Made by a program: the position numbers and the translations under genes. This document shows positions 39,975 to 40,106 of a DNA stretch of 40,106 nt, piece by piece. Under the pieces are notes generated by a model, which was not told the origin of the DNA, made no database searches, and saw nothing but the letters and a program-made list of their open reading frames with translations. This stretch comes from an uncultured Streptococcus sp. (GTDB lineage Bacteria > Bacillota > Bacilli > Lactobacillales > Streptococcaceae). Location: contig NZ_CAUFJQ010000003.1 of assembly GCF_959025735.1 (NCBI RefSeq), forward strand, positions 1-40,106, read 5' to 3'. Numbering within the stretch: position 1 is the stretch's first letter; each line of letters opens with the position of its first letter.

Positions 39975-39994
39975 CGTATTCAGTCCCGTATTCA
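39975..39994 (+). repeat. Candidate integrase arm-type sites, right arm (tandem CGTATTCA)
   Basis: CGTATTCA occurs at 39975-39982 and 39987-39994, 12-bp period, seven bases after the integrase stop. Both copies extend to CGTATTCAGTC. The left end of the prophage has an equivalent pair. This fits integrase arm binding sites next to int. Confidence 0.65.
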
Positions 39995-40051
39995 GTCACT
40001 CCTGACCCCTTGAAAAGTCAGTAATATCAAGACTTTGGGGACTAGTGTCAT

Positions 40052-40063
40052 TATTTTAGCATA
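40052..40063. other. attR core (right copy of attachment-site repeat)
   Basis: TATTTTAGCATA repeats the first 12 bases of the window. It lies about 60 bases beyond the right arm repeats, with only 43 bases of presumed host DNA after it. Those 43 bases are too short to identify the insertion locus. Confidence 0.6.
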
Positions 40064-40106
40064 AAAATGAACATTTCGGGAAGATTTCTATCTTAGAAAG
40101 TTAGCT

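Overview
The window is an essentially complete integrated siphovirus (temperate phage) of a Streptococcus-type host. The virion genes are of the SPP1/PBSX terminase-portal type with minor capsid proteins 1-3. Other gene families are those usual in streptococcal phages: DUF1366, DUF1642, an ArpU/DUF1492 late regulator, the tail protein Gp15 and an LL-H-type holin. There is also a surface protein with a gram-positive LPxTG anchor. The endolysin ends in an SH3-like domain, not choline-binding repeats, which argues mildly against the choline-decorated pneumoniae/mitis group. The species cannot be fixed from sequence alone.

Layout, in + coordinates. A short lysogeny block lies on the + strand at the right end: CI-like repressor, ImmA/IrrE-type metalloprotease, small lipoprotein, tyrosine integrase. 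Everything else is on the minus strand and is transcribed right to left. From a divergent control region near 37.26-37.38 kb (a consensus TTGACA-N17-TATACT promoter with inverted-repeat operators) the early genes run: Cro-like protein, a DUF771/excisionase-like protein, recombination and replication genes (SMC-like ATPase, Sak4-like ATPase, DUF2303-like protein, DUF669, SF2 helicase), a sortase-anchored adhesin-like gene, and a primase-helicase. Next comes a roughly 350-bp repeat-rich noncoding stretch that I read as the likely replication origin. A RusA resolvase, a group of small accessory genes and the ArpU-like regulator follow. The late operon (about 22.1 to 0.26 kb) holds terminase, portal, capsid, connectors, tail tube, chaperones, tape measure, Dit, Tal, holin and endolysin, and ends with a BppU-like protein and a strong terminator.

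Both ends carry att structure. A 12-bp core is present at base 1 and again at 40052-40063. Each arm has a 12-bp-period tandem pair of CGTATTCA, the arrangement expected for integrase arm-binding sites.

The most notable points are these: a cell-wall-anchored MSCRAMM-like protein inside the replication operon; a minor capsid protein fused to an R-S-E ADP-ribosyltransferase domain; a string of hairpins between minor capsid and scaffold genes that includes a 15-nt exact copy of the 16S rRNA 3' end; an iteron/palindrome array after the primase; a DUF1642 gene broken by a one-base insertion beside an XRE gene with a related C-terminal tail; and a near-identical 28-bp repeat in front of both the excisionase-like and integrase genes. 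Several short genes (35, 56 and 58 aa) and corrected start codons are also reported. Family names come from memory of family features; no database search was run.
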